Origin: Pseudoduganella ginsengisoli
Lineage (GTDB): Bacteria > Pseudomonadota > Gammaproteobacteria > Burkholderiales > Burkholderiaceae_D
DNA: 64,000 nucleotides
Direction: 5' to 3'
NCBI RefSeq assembly: GCF_009720865.1
Contig: NZ_WNLA01000001.1
Span: forward strand, 992,001 to 1,056,000
A program made the position numbers and the translations under genes. Positions 34,967 to 42,757 of this stretch are shown one piece after another (the first letter of the stretch is position 1; each line of letters opens with the position of its first letter). Below the pieces are notes generated by a model, which was not told the DNA's origin, made no database searches, and saw nothing but the letters and a program-made list of their open reading frames with translations.

Positions 34967-35916
34967 CCCGTCAACTTGCGCTGCCGCTCCTCGCGCGGCG
35001 TATTGCCAAACAAGGCGCCGAACGCCGTGGAAAAATGCGAGCCAGAAGAAAACCCGCACATCAGCCCCACCTGCACGATCGAATGATTGGTTTCCAGCAG
35101 CAGCTGCTTTGCCCGCTGCAAGCGCAATTCCAGGTAATACCGGGAAGGCAAACTCCCCAGGTATTGCTTGAACAAGCGCTCCAGCTGGCGCCGCGATAGC
35201 CCCACCAGCCCCGCGATATCATCGGTCGACAGCGGTTCTTCAATATTCGCTTCCATCAGGGTCACGGCTTCCGACAGCTTCGGCTGCAGCGCGCCAAAGC
35301 GCGCCTGCAAGGCCACCCGCTGCCGTTCTTCCGGGCCACGCACCTTGTCGATGCACAGCGCTTCCTTGATTTCCGCCTGCACGTTGGCGCCGTACAGCGC
35401 CTCAACGAGGGTCAGCGCAAAGTCCGCGCTGGCGCCGCCGCCACAGCAGCTTAAATGCGGGCCATCGATTTCAAACAGGTTCGGTGCGAGGATGGCCCGC
35501 GCATCGATATCTTCCGCGTCGCCGTATAAATTCCACGGCAGCGCAATGCGCACGCCGCCCATCAGGCCCGCTTGCGCCAGCCACAAGACGCCCGCCCCCA
35601 CGCCGCCCCAGAATTGCGCGCCGCGGCAGCGCTCAATGACGGCGCGGATTTGCTGCTGCGGCAGCGGCGCCTGGGTTTCATCGGCCACCAGCAGCGCGAT
35701 ATGCCAGCTGTGATTCGGCAGGCTGTGATGCGGCCCATCGAGCAATTGCTGCGGCGTGCACACATCCAGCACCAGTTGCTGTGGCCGGACGCGGGCGGCC
35801 AGCCGCAACGGCTGCGCCAGGCCGGCCCACGTCAGGGTATCCGCCTCGCCCGCGTTTACCAGCAGCACGCGCAGCGGCTGTTCCTGGGCCAGGTGGGACA
35901 AATTTGCAAACGACAT
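34963..35916 (-). CDS. AraC-family regulator of the GlxA/ArgR type
   Basis: 317 residues. Residues 1-190 form a DJ-1/PfpI-like domain in which the usual nucleophile elbow reads WGGVGAGV, so no Cys and no enzyme activity is expected. Residues 215-312 hold two AraC helix-turn-helix motifs (LSTDDIAGLVGLSRRQLERL and 'IVQVGLMCGFSSGSHFSTAF'). This is the architecture of P. aeruginosa ArgR, the arginine-responsive activator of the aru operon and of gdhB. The neighbouring ast block and the half-site ahead of astC fit that role. GlxA-type regulators also control other amino-acid pathways, so the assignment to arginine is inference. It converges on the histidine kinase and has the DMT transporter gene 17 bases upstream. 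Confidence 0.88.
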   Translation of the reverse strand: MSFANLSHLAQEQPLRVLLVNAGEADTLTWAGLAQPLRLAARVRPQQLVLDVCTPQQLLDGPHHSLPNHSWHIALLVADETQAPLPQQQIRAVIERCRGAQFWGGVGAGVLWLAQAGLMGGVRIALPWNLYGDAEDIDARAILAPNLFEIDGPHLSCCGGGASADFALTLVEALYGANVQAEIKEALCIDKVRGPEERQRVALQARFGALQPKLSEAVTLMEANIEEPLSTDDIAGLVGLSRRQLERLFKQYLGSLPSRYYLELRLQRAKQLLLETNHSIVQVGLMCGFSSGSHFSTAFGALFGNTPREERQRKLTG

Positions 35917-35933
35917 CGGCGGTATTCTGGTTG

Positions 35934-36848
35934 TTATTCAGGAGCGAGAACAGTCGGCGGACGCGACGTGCTCCACTGACTGGCAATCATACCGGAGATC
36001 ATCAATACCGCGCCCAACATCCCGCTCCATGCCAGTGTTTCGCCCAGCCATATGTAGCCGAAAATGGCGGCGCAGCCGGGTTCGAATGCATACATGACCG
36101 CCGCTTCATTGGCCGTGCTGTGGCTCTGGCCCCACGTTTGCAGTGAAATGATGGCTGCCGTCGCCACCACGCCCAGGTACAGCAAATTGGCCTGGTACAG
36201 CTGCAAGCCCTTGGCGATGTATGCCCAGTAATCGTTGATATCCTGCGGTCCCGCCACGTCGCCGCGCGGCACTTCGCGCAGCGCGATCCACAGCGCAGCG
36301 CATACGGCCACGGTAAAGATTTGCGCCGCCGTCAGCGACATCAGGCGCTCCGCCTTGCGGGTCTGCACTTCCATCAGTTTCACGTACAGGCCGAACGCCA
36401 GCGCCGCCCCCAGCGCCAGCGTATCGCCTTTACCCCAGATAAAAGCACCATCCCAGCACAGTGCAAACAGGCCGGCCAGCGCCAATCCCAGCGCGACGAT
36501 GATGCGGCGCTCCGGCAGCTTGCCGGCAAAGACGCCCAGCAGCGGCGGCACCAGCACGTTCAGGCCGCACACGAAGGCATTGCGGTTGGACGTCGTCAGC
36601 GCCAGCCCTTCCACCTGAAATAAATAGCAAAAGAACAGCAGCACGCCGCTGATGGCGCCATAGCGCAAATCCGCTTTCGATGCGCGCAGCAGGAACGGCG
36701 ACAGCAGCAGGCTGGCAATACTGAAACGCACCACGACTATCCAGTTGGCTGACAAATAATCCGTCATGTTTTTCATGGCGGGGAACGTGGTGCCCCACAC
36801 CACGGTGACAACGAAAAGGGCAAGAATGCCGCGGAAATGAGCAGTCAT
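35934..36848 (-). CDS. DMT-family (EamA) transporter
   Basis: About 304 residues and ten hydrophobic helices in two EamA halves, starting 'VVTVVWGTTFPAMKN' in the first half. It is a drug/metabolite exporter, likely of an amino acid or metabolite. The start is uncertain: in-frame ATGs lie at 36869, 36854 and 36848. The longest frame (36923) would leave only 5 bases to the divergent MarR gene, so a downstream start is more likely; none has a good ribosome site. The MarR regulator divergent to it is a probable controller. The AraC gene lies 17 bases downstream in the same direction. Confidence 0.8.
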   Translation of the reverse strand: MTAHFRGILALFVVTVVWGTTFPAMKNMTDYLSANWIVVVRFSIASLLLSPFLLRASKADLRYGAISGVLLFFCYLFQVEGLALTTSNRNAFVCGLNVLVPPLLGVFAGKLPERRIIVALGLALAGLFALCWDGAFIWGKGDTLALGAALAFGLYVKLMEVQTRKAERLMSLTAAQIFTVAVCAALWIALREVPRGDVAGPQDINDYWAYIAKGLQLYQANLLYLGVVATAAIISLQTWGQSHSTANEAAVMYAFEPGCAAIFGYIWLGETLAWSGMLGAVLMISGMIASQWSTSRPPTVLAPE

Positions 36849-36859
36849 GGTCATTTTGT

Positions 36860-36882
36860 CTATATACATGAACCGCATATAG
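36860..36882. promoter_or_regulatory. Inverted repeat between DMT transporter and MarR genes
   Basis: CTATAT (36860-36865) and ATATAG (36877-36882) are inverted around an 11-base centre. MarR proteins usually bind such AT-rich palindromes in the shared region of divergent genes. The placement depends on the transporter start, because it overlaps one candidate. Confidence 0.3.
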
Positions 36883-36928
36883 TACCGTGGCTGCGTCTGC
36901 CGCGTGCGGGACGCTATAATCAAACTCT

Positions 36929-37366
36929 ATGGGCGAACGATATTTGAAGAGTATCCGGCTGCTGGCCGAATGCATGCAGGGCTTTGAGCGCCTGTCGGGT
37001 GAGCACGTGCGCAAGCACGGACTGACCCATGCCCAATTCGACATCATTGCCACGCTCGGTAATACGGAAGGCATGTCGTACAAGGAATTGGGTGAAAAAA
37101 CCCTGATCACGAAAGGCACGCTGACTGGCGTGATTGAGCGGCTGGAGCAAAAAGGCCTGGTGGAGCGGGAACGCAGTCTCGATGACAAGCGTTCATGGTT
37201 CATCCGCCTGACGCCGAAGGGTGACCGGATGTTCCGCGACGTGTTTCCCCAAGTCGTGTCGGAAGGCAGCGCCGTGTTTGCGCACTTTACTGAAAATGAT
37301 TTCGCCGCCCTGGAGCAAACGCTGTCCGGCTTGAAGCAAGTGATTGCCGCCGGCAGCGACAGCTAA
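36929..37366 (+). CDS. MarR-family transcriptional regulator
   Basis: 145 residues. The central winged helix (GMSYKELGEKTLITKGTLTG, 'LEQKGLVERERSLDDKRSWF', 'LTPKGDRMF') is the MarR signature with the wing Asp-Lys-Arg. It is divergent from the DMT transporter and likely regulates it and itself in response to a small molecule. The ATG lies in a region too short for a long leader. Confidence 0.92.
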   Translation: MGERYLKSIRLLAECMQGFERLSGEHVRKHGLTHAQFDIIATLGNTEGMSYKELGEKTLITKGTLTGVIERLEQKGLVERERSLDDKRSWFIRLTPKGDRMFRDVFPQVVSEGSAVFAHFTENDFAALEQTLSGLKQVIAAGSDS

Positions 37367-37393
37367 TTCCCAACAAGAACATTGAAGAAAACC

Positions 37394-37684
37394 ATGTCTC
37401 TGAAAACTACCTTGATTCCCGGTGTTGCCGCGCCAGACTTTGATAAACAAATCATTACCAACCTGTTGCTGGACCACGTGACGCAAGAAGAAGTGCGCCA
37501 GCAAAAACTGTTGATCGGCATCCGCAACGATGACGGCGACATCTACCGCCTGATCGGCGCTACCAAGCACAACAGTTTCAACAACGCCATCGAAGAATTG
37601 TTCGACCTGGACTTGACGGATGAGTTGCAAGATACCGAAGGCACGGTGGAAGGCTGCGACGCCATCTTCAGCGCCGCGGAATAA
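37394..37684 (+). CDS. Small conserved-looking protein, unknown
   Basis: 96 residues, acidic, no signal peptide, beginning MSLKTTLIPGVAAPDFDKQI and containing 'HVTQEEVRQQKLLIGIRNDDGDIYRLIG'. The ATG at 37394 is preferred to an in-frame TTG at 37382. I do not recognise a family. It follows the MarR gene by 27 bases in the same direction and might be co-transcribed. A small hairpin (TGCGCC AATTG GGCGCA) follows at about 37691. Confidence 0.6.
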   Translation: MSLKTTLIPGVAAPDFDKQIITNLLLDHVTQEEVRQQKLLIGIRNDDGDIYRLIGATKHNSFNNAIEELFDLDLTDELQDTEGTVEGCDAIFSAAE

Positions 37685-37784
37685 GCGCAACGTGCGCCAA
37701 TTGGGCGCATAATTTGCGGAAAATTTCAGCAAAGTATGTCACAATGGATTAGTTCCACATGGCAACATTCTGGATGATTTCGTA

Positions 37785-38621
37785 ATGAATCGACTGGCCG
37801 CCTTCAAGCACATTTCCGCGCAAGCTGCGCGGGGGGAACTTGCGTTCCCAACCAATGTGGCGGCCTCGCTGAAGTTGCAGCAGGCGCTCAACGATCCTGA
37901 CTGCCACGCGGATACGGCCGTCAAACTGATCCAGGCCGATCCCTTGATGGCGGCCCGCACGGTCGCCATTGCGAATTCTGTTGCTTACAACCGTTCCGGC
38001 ACGCAAATTTCCGGCGTGCGCCCGGCGGTTCAGCGCCTCGGTGTCCGCACCCTGCAATCGCTGGTGGCGGCACTGATCGTGCGCCAGCTGGGCAGCACGA
38101 TTACCGATCCCGCACTGAAAACCATGGCGTCGCAATTGTGGGAACACACGGCCCACGTGGCGGCGCTGGCGCAAGTGATTGCCCGCCGCGTCACGCACGT
38201 CGATCCGGATACCGCTTTATTTACCGGCATCGTGCACGAAGTGGGCGGGTTTTACATACTGTCGCGGGCGCAGGAATTCCCCGGCATCATGGATGGCTAT
38301 CCGGAAGACTGGGTCGAACATGGCGAAGTGGAAATCGGCCGCGGCGTGTTGCGCAAGCTGAATATGCCGGAAGCCGTCATGAATTCGGTGGAAGCCATGT
38401 GGGAAGGCTTGCGTGCCTTGCCACCGGAAAACCTGGGCGACACCTTGCTACTGGCCAACGACCTGGCGCCCGTTCCCTCCCCCCTGCACCAGCCGCCCGG
38501 CGCCACCACCCGTGCAGGCGCCCGCACCATTGATTTCGTGGTGGGCGATGGCACGCTCGATGACATCTTGCGGGAATCCGATGAAGAAGTGAAATCGCTG
38601 ATTGCCGTGCTCATGCTGTGA
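37785..38621 (+). CDS. HDOD-domain signalling protein
   Basis: 278 residues. An HDOD domain covers about residues 18-215 (LAFPTNVAASLKLQQALNDP, 'VKLIQADPLMAARTVAIANS', 'AVQRLGVRTLQSLVAALIV', FTGIVHEVGGFYIL). HDOD proteins resemble HD phosphodiesterases but usually lack catalysis; the metal HD pair is replaced by HE here. They act in chemotaxis, biofilm or stress signalling. The window also has two diguanylate cyclases, but nothing links them to this gene. Confidence 0.9.
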   Translation: MNRLAAFKHISAQAARGELAFPTNVAASLKLQQALNDPDCHADTAVKLIQADPLMAARTVAIANSVAYNRSGTQISGVRPAVQRLGVRTLQSLVAALIVRQLGSTITDPALKTMASQLWEHTAHVAALAQVIARRVTHVDPDTALFTGIVHEVGGFYILSRAQEFPGIMDGYPEDWVEHGEVEIGRGVLRKLNMPEAVMNSVEAMWEGLRALPPENLGDTLLLANDLAPVPSPLHQPPGATTRAGARTIDFVVGDGTLDDILRESDEEVKSLIAVLML

Positions 38622-38674
38622 TGCGGGCGGATTAGCAGTTTCCCTCTATAGCCCATATTTTGTGCGGCGCAATA

Positions 38675-38713
38675 GGTTGCGAGATTAATGATATATTGAA
38701 ACTAATCTCAACC
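38675..38713. promoter_or_regulatory. Inverted repeat over the promoter of the class V aminotransferase gene
   Basis: GAGATTA (38681-38687) and TAATCTC (38703-38709) are perfect inverted arms; GGTT (38675-38678) and AACC (38710-38713) extend the symmetry with a 2-base offset. A TATATT -10-like box lies between the arms (38692-38697). It is 18 bases from the start codon, a position suited to a repressor site. Confidence 0.45.
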
Positions 38714-38730
38714 AAACCAACCGCACTGTA

Positions 38731-39927
38731 ATGATCACCGCACCGCAAGTCGACAGCCTTAATCTTGTCCTCCCTTCCGAACCGTTGCTGATGATGGGCG
38801 CCGGCCCTGTGCCGATCCCGCACAGCGTGGCGCAAGCCAATTCCATCGTCATCAACCACCTGGGCGACACGATGGCCAAGGTGATCCACCAGATGAAGGA
38901 AATGGCGCGCTATGTGTTCCAGACAGAATCGCGCTGGATCCTCGGCGTCGCGGGTCCAGGTTCGGCGGCCATGGAAATGAGCGTGGCCAACCTCGTGTAC
39001 CCCGGCACGCGTGTGCTGTGCGTGTGCAATGGCTACTTTGGCAAGCGCTTTGCGGACATGTCGACGCGTTTGGGTGGCGTGGTGGAAACCCTGAATGTGC
39101 CGGACGGCGAGGCCGCGCAAGTGGCCGCCGTGCGCGAACACCTGGAGCGCTTCAAGCCGGAAGTGCTGACCATCGCGCAAGGTGAAACGTCGTCCACCGT
39201 GTTCAACCGCCACTTGCCGCAAATCACGCGCATGGCGGCCGAGTATGGCTGCTATGTGATTGTCGACGCCGTGTGCACGTTGAGCACGATGCCGCTGGAA
39301 ATGGATAACTGGAAAATTGACGCCGTGGTGTCGGGTGGCCAGAAAGGCTTGTCGTCGATCCCCGGCGTGTCGCTGATCGCGTTTTCCGAACGCGCGTGGG
39401 ACCGCATCAACTCCCGCCCGGCCGCGCCGCCCCATTGGTGCCTGGACGCCAAGCTGGCGGAAAATTTCTGGCACAACGCGTCGTACCACTATACGGCGCC
39501 CGTGTCCGGCATCCTCGCGCTGCATGAAGCGCTGCACCTGGTGTGCAAGGAAACACTGGAAGCCCGTTTCGAGCGCCACTTGCGCTGCTCGCTGGGCTTG
39601 CAGCGCGGCATCGAAGCGATGGGGTTGAGCTTGTTCGCGCCGGCGGAATCGCGTTTGAATTCCGTCGTTGGCATCAACGTACCGGATGGCATCAAAGGTG
39701 CGGATATCTGCAAGCAGATTTCGCTGAAATACCGTGTGGAAATCGCCGGGTCGTTCGGCTTGAATATCGTGCGTATCGGCCAGATGGGCGAACAGTGCCG
39801 CGAACACAACTTGTTCCGCACATTGCACGCTTTAGGCTCGACGATGAAAGACCTGGGCGCCGACGTGGACGTGGCGTCCGGCGTGGCGGAACTGGAGCGC
39901 GGACTGCAGCACTCCATCTCCGCCTGA
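38731..39927 (+). CDS. Class V PLP aminotransferase (alanine-glyoxylate/serine-pyruvate type)
   Basis: 398 residues. Fold type I PLP enzyme of class V: GAGPVPIP near the N-terminus, 'GVAGPGSAAMEMSVANL', the Asp before PLP in 'YVIVDAVCTLSTM' and the PLP Lys in SGGQKGLSSIPG near 210. Relatives transfer amino groups from alanine or serine to glyoxylate or pyruvate. There is no recognisable ribosome site: the leader reads ACCGCACTGTAATG, so translation may be weak or leader-dependent. An inverted repeat spans the promoter. Confidence 0.92.
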   Translation: MITAPQVDSLNLVLPSEPLLMMGAGPVPIPHSVAQANSIVINHLGDTMAKVIHQMKEMARYVFQTESRWILGVAGPGSAAMEMSVANLVYPGTRVLCVCNGYFGKRFADMSTRLGGVVETLNVPDGEAAQVAAVREHLERFKPEVLTIAQGETSSTVFNRHLPQITRMAAEYGCYVIVDAVCTLSTMPLEMDNWKIDAVVSGGQKGLSSIPGVSLIAFSERAWDRINSRPAAPPHWCLDAKLAENFWHNASYHYTAPVSGILALHEALHLVCKETLEARFERHLRCSLGLQRGIEAMGLSLFAPAESRLNSVVGINVPDGIKGADICKQISLKYRVEIAGSFGLNIVRIGQMGEQCREHNLFRTLHALGSTMKDLGADVDVASGVAELERGLQHSISA

Positions 39928-39939
39928 CCTGCTGTTGAA

Positions 39940-40086
39940 TCAGGCCGCTTTACGGCGGTTCTGATCTTGCGGCAAGCGCCGCAGGCTGTCGCACAGCGCC
40001 GCCGCGGCGCGTTGCGCTTCCCGCAGCAGGCGCTCTGCTTCTTGCTGCTGGCGCGCACGGCGCGCCGTTTCACAAATCATGCACAT
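39940..40086 (-). CDS. 48-residue ORF coupled to the downstream end of a GST gene
   Basis: ATG at 40086 (an alternative ATG at 40080) overlaps the stop of the GST gene by 10 bases, stop TGA at 39940-39942. The product is Arg/Ala/Gln/Glu-rich, with CMIC near the N-terminus and a predicted long amphipathic helix (ARQQQEAERLLREAQRAAAA). The overlapping ATG-stop arrangement suggests translational coupling. The high charge and heptad-like pattern favour a real peptide, but a chance ORF is possible. No known family. Confidence 0.45.
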   Translation of the reverse strand: MCMICETARRARQQQEAERLLREAQRAAAALCDSLRRLPQDQNRRKAA

Positions 40087-40733
40087 GGTTCGGGTTCCTG
40101 TATTGAGGGGTCCACGGTTTGTTGCCAGGCCGGCAGCTGCTGTACGCGGCTGAACCAGGCCAGCATGTTCGGGTATTGATCCACTGGCAGCGATGCCTTG
40201 ACGCGGTACATCAGCGGCGCCGCAACCGCGTAATCAGCCAGCGTGACGTGATCGCCCACCAGCCACTGGCGGTCTTTCAAGTGACCATCCAGCACCGTGG
40301 CGTATTGCGCCAACTCTTCGCAGCCACGGTCCACTTCGCGTGGATCGGCTGGCTGGCCCGTGACAAAGCCTTTCCAGACCCGCTCCCACGTCAGCACGCC
40401 GATGGCTGGCGCAAAGTGCTGGCAAGCCCAAAACATCCAGCGGTTGATGTCGGCGCGCACCTTGATATCCCATGGATACAGCGAATGCGGTTCACCTCGC
40501 TGCTGGGCGGTTTTGTCCGCCAGGTATTGCATGATGGCGCACGACTCCCACAGCACGAAGCCATTGTCTTCCAGCACGGGAATCTTGCTGTTGGGATTCA
40601 CTTCACCCAGGCGGCGGCGGTCTTCTTCACTGGCCAGATTGATCTCGATGACTTCCACATCGGCATTCAGGGCAGCCACCACCATGTTGACACGGCGGGC
40701 ATTGGAAGAAATCGAGTGGGTGTATAAGCGCAT
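40077..40733 (-). CDS. Glutathione S-transferase family protein
   Basis: 218 residues. Thioredoxin-like N-domain (YTHSISSNARRVNMV, PNSKIPVLED with the cis-Pro, WESCAIMQYLA) and a helical C-domain with 'HVTLADYAVAAPLMY'. AAGGAGA lies about 7 bases before the ATG. A perfect palindrome TGACAG TTT CTGTCA lies 54 bases upstream and may be its operator. Substrate unknown. Confidence 0.92.
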   Translation of the reverse strand: MRLYTHSISSNARRVNMVVAALNADVEVIEINLASEEDRRRLGEVNPNSKIPVLEDNGFVLWESCAIMQYLADKTAQQRGEPHSLYPWDIKVRADINRWMFWACQHFAPAIGVLTWERVWKGFVTGQPADPREVDRGCEELAQYATVLDGHLKDRQWLVGDHVTLADYAVAAPLMYRVKASLPVDQYPNMLAWFSRVQQLPAWQQTVDPSIQEPEPCA

Positions 40734-40786
40734 GTCGTGTCTCCTTATCGGCGGGTGGATGATAAGGAAATGATAAGACGACGCTG

Positions 40787-40801
40787 TGACAGTTTCTGTC
40801 A
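40787..40801. promoter_or_regulatory. 15-bp palindrome upstream of the GST gene
   Basis: TGACAG-TTT-CTGTCA, perfect 6-bp arms. It lies 54 bases before the start of the minus-strand GST gene and is a plausible operator, for example for a LysR-type regulator. Confidence 0.35.
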
Positions 40802-41018
40802 GTAGCCTTGCGCTAGGGAGCGCTGCGCTGCAAAGTCAACACTGCGCACAGGGGGCGAAAATGGCTCGGGATTGTCCCAACGATCATTCTTCACGTGATG
40901 ATATTACCGGCTTTCTTAGCAAAATAAAAAATATTACATAGAAAATAATTTTCCATTGCCTCATGTTATTATTTATATTGCAACAAACTTATATCACGTT
41001 CAGGATTTTTTTACACCC
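40802..41018. other. Leader of the DUF4214/beta-helix gene, AT-rich from about 40915
   Basis: The 285 bases between the divergent GST and DUF4214 genes hold no ORF. The last 100 bases are strongly AT-rich (runs such as AAAATAAAAAATATTACATA), unlike the GC-rich surroundings. This may mark a regulated promoter or a transferred segment. AGGA lies 13 bases before the ATG, too far for a good ribosome site. Confidence 0.4.
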
Positions 41019-42614
41019 ATGATCAAGAAATCATTACTCCTCACCGCTCTGGCAAGCGCCTCCTGCCACGCCGCCCTTCCATCGCAATTCATCGCCAAGC
41101 AATACACGGAAGCGCTGGGCCGCGCCCCCGAGCCTTCCGGCTGGCAGGGATTTACCAATTACGCCGTATCGCAGGGCTGCTCTGCCAATACGCTGAAAAA
41201 CATTTCACTGGGCTTTTTTGATTCCGCCGAATACAAGGCCAAAGGCTATACGCCGGAAGAAGCAGTATTGACGGCTTACCGTGCCGTGTTCAGCCGCGAA
41301 CCGGATCCGTCTGGCTTTAACTTTTACGTCAATTACCTGAAGTCCGGCCACACGATCGTGGAAGCATTGCCATTCATGTTCTCCAGCCAGGAATTCAATG
41401 ACATGGTTCCTGCCATTTGCGCAGGCGAAGCCTATGGCCCGATCGGTGCTCCGAAGCAAGCGATGGATATCGGCTCCGGCACCTGGACGCAGGCACAGCT
41501 GGAATCCTGCATTGCCAGCAATTGGGTCTGCAATATCCCGCCACGTACCGTGGTGTACTTGAATTCCACGTTGACCATTCCAAATGGCAAAACTGTGCAA
41601 ACCCAGGGCAGCTATGACCGGACCATGTATGCACGGCAAGCCCGTATTGTGCGTAACAGCAGCGCGCAAGGCATCTTGATCGTCATGCAGCCCGCGTCCG
41701 TCGTCCGCAACATCTGGGTCAGCGGGGGCCGCGACTTGTACAAGGGGGCGTTAGTAAAGAGCGATAAGCCGCAAGAAAATGTGTTCCCGAACATCAATTA
41801 CGTTGGCGGCGGCGGCGGCGCCATCCTCGGCGTGCGCAGCGATGCGCCATTGGCGGCCACGCACATCGCTACCTTCCCGGTACCGACACCATCCGTTCCG
41901 ACATCGCCAACGGCCTTCCAGGGTTCCATCACCATCCAGAACAACTTGACCACCGGCTATGCGCAAAGCCATTACTTCGATGGCACGCCAGTGGCATGGG
42001 CTGACGGTATTTCCAACCACATCACCAACGCGACGATCACCGGCAACGACATCGTTGATCCCACCGACGTCGGCATCGTGATTTTCGGCCACGACGGCAG
42101 TACGCAAGCCAGCACCGCGTCGAATAACGTGATCGTACATTCCGGCCACTCGGCCTATGGTTCGCTGGGACTGGATGCCACCCAATGCCTCGGATCGGCC
42201 AGCGCCTGCCGCTTCTCCGGCACCGGCTATACCAACAATACGATTTTCGCAGGCGAGAAACAGCATTCGGACATCGTGCTGTTCAATGGCACGGGCGCCT
42301 GGGCTCCGCCAAGCTGCAACGGGGTACTGGATAAGTACTGCGCAACCGGAGGCCAGATGAGCAATAACACCAGCATTCTGGGCGACGCGAACCAGGTTAT
42401 CCAGGCGCAGGTCAGTATGGCGGTCGACGGCATGCTGTCCGCAGTCATGAGCGGTAACAATCTGAATGTCAAACCAGTACCACTAGGCTCAACGATGCGC
42501 TGCCGTACCAGCAGCACGGCGCCAATGGTGCTCTATGCATTGAGCAAGGGTCACGCCAGCGGCTCTCTGCAGGCAGGTTCGGATGGGGATATCGACCAGT
42601 GCATCGGCCACTGA
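41019..42614 (+). CDS. Exported DUF4214 plus parallel beta-helix protein
   Basis: 531 residues. Signal peptide 1-18 (ending SCHA), a DUF4214 domain at about 20-135 as two repeats (YTEALGRAPEPSGW..., 'YRAVFSREPDPSGFNFYVNYL'), then a 380-residue region of short Asn/Gly/Thr-rich beta strands suggesting a right-handed parallel beta-helix, with 'NITNATITGNDIVDP'-like rungs and several Cys pairs. DUF4214 occurs in secreted, often surface-bound or carbohydrate-active proteins. A role as an adhesin, lyase or surface protein is an inference. The start at 41019 is chosen for its signal peptide; an in-frame upstream ATG lacks one. A hairpin terminator follows at 42735. Confidence 0.75.
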   Translation: MIKKSLLLTALASASCHAALPSQFIAKQYTEALGRAPEPSGWQGFTNYAVSQGCSANTLKNISLGFFDSAEYKAKGYTPEEAVLTAYRAVFSREPDPSGFNFYVNYLKSGHTIVEALPFMFSSQEFNDMVPAICAGEAYGPIGAPKQAMDIGSGTWTQAQLESCIASNWVCNIPPRTVVYLNSTLTIPNGKTVQTQGSYDRTMYARQARIVRNSSAQGILIVMQPASVVRNIWVSGGRDLYKGALVKSDKPQENVFPNINYVGGGGGAILGVRSDAPLAATHIATFPVPTPSVPTSPTAFQGSITIQNNLTTGYAQSHYFDGTPVAWADGISNHITNATITGNDIVDPTDVGIVIFGHDGSTQASTASNNVIVHSGHSAYGSLGLDATQCLGSASACRFSGTGYTNNTIFAGEKQHSDIVLFNGTGAWAPPSCNGVLDKYCATGGQMSNNTSILGDANQVIQAQVSMAVDGMLSAVMSGNNLNVKPVPLGSTMRCRTSSTAPMVLYALSKGHASGSLQAGSDGDIDQCIGH

Positions 42615-42638
42615 TTTAAGACCCATCCTATAAAAAAA

Positions 42639-42661
42639 ACCCCGCCGGGGAGCAGCGGGGT
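42639..42661 (-). terminator. Terminator for the WYL gene transcript
   Basis: ACCCCGC (42639-42645), 9-base loop, GCGGGGT (42655-42661); read on the minus strand it is followed by a run of eight T. It lies about 95 bases beyond the WYL stop. Confidence 0.75.
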
Positions 42662-42734
42662 GAAGTCCAAAACTAGGGATGTCCTGAAAGAGACGAGTCC
42701 ATGGTAAGCCTGCTTCCATGCACACTCTGTGCGT

Positions 42735-42757
42735 TGCTTCACACTTGAAGCATTTTT
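42735..42757 (+). terminator. Terminator for the DUF4214 gene transcript
   Basis: TGCTTCA (42735-42741), loop CACT, TGAAGCA (42746-42752), then TTTTT. It ends at the stop codon of the convergent WYL gene. Confidence 0.65.
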
